The notes under the pieces were generated by a model that was not told the DNA's origin, ran no database searches, and was given only the letters and a program-made list of their open reading frames with translations. 47,020 nt of DNA, taken from positions 1 to 47,020 of IMG/VR virus record IMGVR_UViG_3300044730_001503, one strand, 5' to 3'. Shown piece after piece: positions 46,255 to 47,020 of the stretch (position 1 is the stretch's first letter; each line of letters begins with the position of its first letter). The position numbers were made by a program, and so were the translations under genes. The stretch is from a virus.

Positions 46255-46283
46255 TTGACAACCCAGCCCAGCCATGGTACAAT
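46255..46283 (+). promoter_or_regulatory. Strong sigma70-type promoter, rightward
   Basis: TTGACA, exactly 17 nt, TACAAT. It is followed by the AT-rich inverted repeat at 46315-46341 and by no gene on its strand within the window, so it may make a short non-coding RNA. Confidence 0.72.
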
Positions 46284-46314
46284 ACACTTGGTGCACTCAG
46301 TTCTGCGTGCTAAA

Positions 46315-46341
46315 ATTAATAATAAAAAAATTATTATTAAT
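46315..46341. repeat. AT-only inverted repeat
   Basis: ATTAATAATAA, A5 loop, TTATTATTAAT: perfect 11-bp arms. It sits in a GC-rich surround, about 30 nt downstream of the strong rightward promoter. From 46081 to 46451 there is no supported gene; the stretch holds promoters and this repeat only. Confidence 0.8.
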
Positions 46342-46426
46342 AATAACACAGCAGCCCCTCTCCCGCCCCATCATTCGACCCGTAAAATGGGTAGGGGGCA
46401 TTGGGTTCGGGGGCTGCTGCGCCCTT

Positions 46427-46455
46427 ATTGTACTGCGCGACCCGCGCTCTGTCAA
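46427..46455 (-). promoter_or_regulatory. Strong sigma70-type promoter, leftward
   Basis: TTGACA, 17 nt, TACAAT on the minus strand, the -35 box touching the stop codon of the 117-residue gene. It transcribes into the gene-free stretch and the opposing strong promoter at 46255. Confidence 0.72.
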
Positions 46456-46805
46456 GAGGCGGGAGTCTCCTCCTTCATGATCCGCACGAGTTGCGCCGCG
46501 TACTTTTTCATCATCTTCCGGGCGTAGAACATCTGCTTCTCCGAGAGCGTTCCGCGCTTGATGGCCTGCGTGGCGAGGCTGCTTCCGAACTGGGCATCGA
46601 TGCCCGTGAAGCCGACCCCGTTGTGGTGGGTCGTTGCAGCGCTCTGCTGCTCGTCAGCCGTCTGACGCTTGTAGATCGTGATGAGCCCTTCGATGACGAG
46701 GTTATCGTCAGCGAGGAGGAGTTCGCGCATCAGGTCAGTTGCCTGCTTCGCGGGGGCGGTGATGATCATCTGAAAGGCGGCGGTGTTGTTGGTGGGCTGT
46801 GCCAT
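46452..46805 (-). CDS. Small GC-rich protein of unknown function
   Basis: 117 residues from ATG 46805 (MAQPTNNTAAFQMIITAPAKQATDLMRELLLADDN). A TTG start at 46868 would add 21 residues covering a promoter. The body is helical with 'VEGLITIYKRQTADEQQSAATTHHNGVGFTGIDAQFGSSLATQAIKRGTLSEKQMFYARKMMKKYAAQLVRIMKEE'; the 'RGTLSEKQMFYARKMMKKYAAQL' stretch looks like a small helical binding motif. GC content is well above that of the rest of the window. Two early-type promoters precede it. Not recognised. Confidence 0.65.
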   Translation of the reverse strand: MAQPTNNTAAFQMIITAPAKQATDLMRELLLADDNLVIEGLITIYKRQTADEQQSAATTHHNGVGFTGIDAQFGSSLATQAIKRGTLSEKQMFYARKMMKKYAAQLVRIMKEETPAS

Positions 46806-46811
46806 GCGCGT

Positions 46812-46840
46812 ATAGTACCAACGCGTGCCGTCTATGTCAA
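46812..46840 (-). promoter_or_regulatory. Sigma70-type promoter 6 nt before ATG 46805
   Basis: TTGACA, 17 nt, TACTAT, then ACGCGC and the ATG. A transcript from here would be leaderless. Confidence 0.65.
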
Positions 46841-46893
46841 CTACCCCGGCGATAAGCCCACCGAACAAATGAATAATTTATTCCACCGAGACT

Positions 46894-46922
46894 ATTGTAC
46901 CACACGGCCCGCAGGTTGTCAA
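46894..46922 (-). promoter_or_regulatory. Strong upstream sigma70-type promoter
   Basis: TTGACA, 17 nt, TACAAT on the minus strand. With the promoter at 46812-46840 it forms a tandem pair ahead of the same gene. Confidence 0.75.
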
Positions 46923-46950
46923 CGGGGCTTGATTTCAAATAAATTTGAAA

Positions 46951-46977
46951 ATAAAACAACCGCCCTTTCGGGCGGTT
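46951..46977 (-). terminator. Terminator for a gene to the right of the window
   Basis: 8-bp stem AACCGCCC / GGGCGGTT with a 4-nt loop, followed on the minus strand by GTTTTATTTTC. It lies just upstream of the tandem promoters and closes the leftward gene entering from the right edge. Confidence 0.82.
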
Positions 46978-46999
46978 GCTCCCTCCTCCCTGAACCCCC

Positions 47000-47020
47000 T
47001 TACAGGGGCTTCAGTTCGAT
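47000..47020 (-). CDS. Possible 3' end of a gene off the right edge
   Basis: On the minus strand the last bases read ...IELKPL and a TAA stop, followed at a normal distance by the terminator at 46951-46977. Only six codons are visible, so this rests mainly on the terminator. Confidence 0.35.
   Translation of the reverse strand: MELKPL

Noticed and set aside
1-47020. tRNA genes, rRNA, integrase, attachment sites, CRISPR arrays, reverse transcriptase with variable repeats
   Set aside because: Looked for by eye on both strands and not seen. A tRNA scan could still find one that I missed.

Overview
The window is part of the genome of a large T4-like tailed phage (myovirus). It carries nearly the whole T4-type virion core: capsid (gp20-gp23 block), terminase (gp16, gp17), neck (gp13-gp15), sheath and tube (gp18, gp19-like), baseplate (gp6, gp7-like, gp25, gp48, gp53, hub) and head completion (gp4). 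It also has T4-type replication, recombination and late-transcription proteins (UvsY, UvsW, gp32, gp33-like). No host gene, tRNA, rRNA or CRISPR array was seen. The host cannot be named from the sequence.

Layout. 1-167: start of a glycosyltransferase running off the left edge. 261-2910 (+): uvsY, uvsW and an Sm-like acidic protein. 2901-23535 (-): the structural block in successive late transcription units: a tube-like protein; gp23; gp22; gp18 to gp21; gp13 to gp17; gp25 to gp7-like; and gp48, gp53 and the hub. 23570-25829 (+): gp4, a tube-like protein, a gp26-like baseplate/tail chaperone with a likely -1 frameshift extension, and a short unknown protein. 25856-27008 (-): gp32 and gp33-like. 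27091-29372 (+): two probable virion decoration or fibre proteins. 29412-36227: small accessory genes (HTH, HEXXH metallopeptidase, ferritin-like helical protein, deaminase fold, Sm-like) and a 1195-residue cysteine-rich protein. 36.2-46 kb: an accessory region with a LysM/muramidase-like protein, GMP reductase, an HhH-glycosylase-like protein, an HNH endonuclease and several small proteins with shared N-terminal leaders. 46.0-47.0 kb: GC-rich, with at least six sigma70-type promoters and one small gene.

Regulation can be read from the sequence. Most virion genes follow a T4 late-promoter box of the form (T/C/A/G)(A/C)TAAATA. In ten genes this box lies exactly 5 nt before the start codon, with no room for a Shine-Dalgarno sequence, so these late mRNAs should be leaderless. 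Four further genes have TTGACA/TATAAT-type promoters ending 6-9 nt before the start codon, which points the same way.

The most interesting system is in the accessory region. Four proteins share the leader M-x-Y-(L/I)-x2-(Y/L)-Y-K-x4-(E/Q)-x-L-x-E on otherwise unrelated bodies. Three or four others start with M-x2-F-x3-(L/I)-(L/I)-x-E or a close variant, resembling the T4 capsid-targeting sequence. Both leaders end in (L/I)-x-E, the cleavage consensus of the T4 prohead protease gp21, which this phage encodes. I infer a set of proteins packaged in the head and injected with the DNA, most with their own leaderless late promoter. This is inference and needs virion proteomics.
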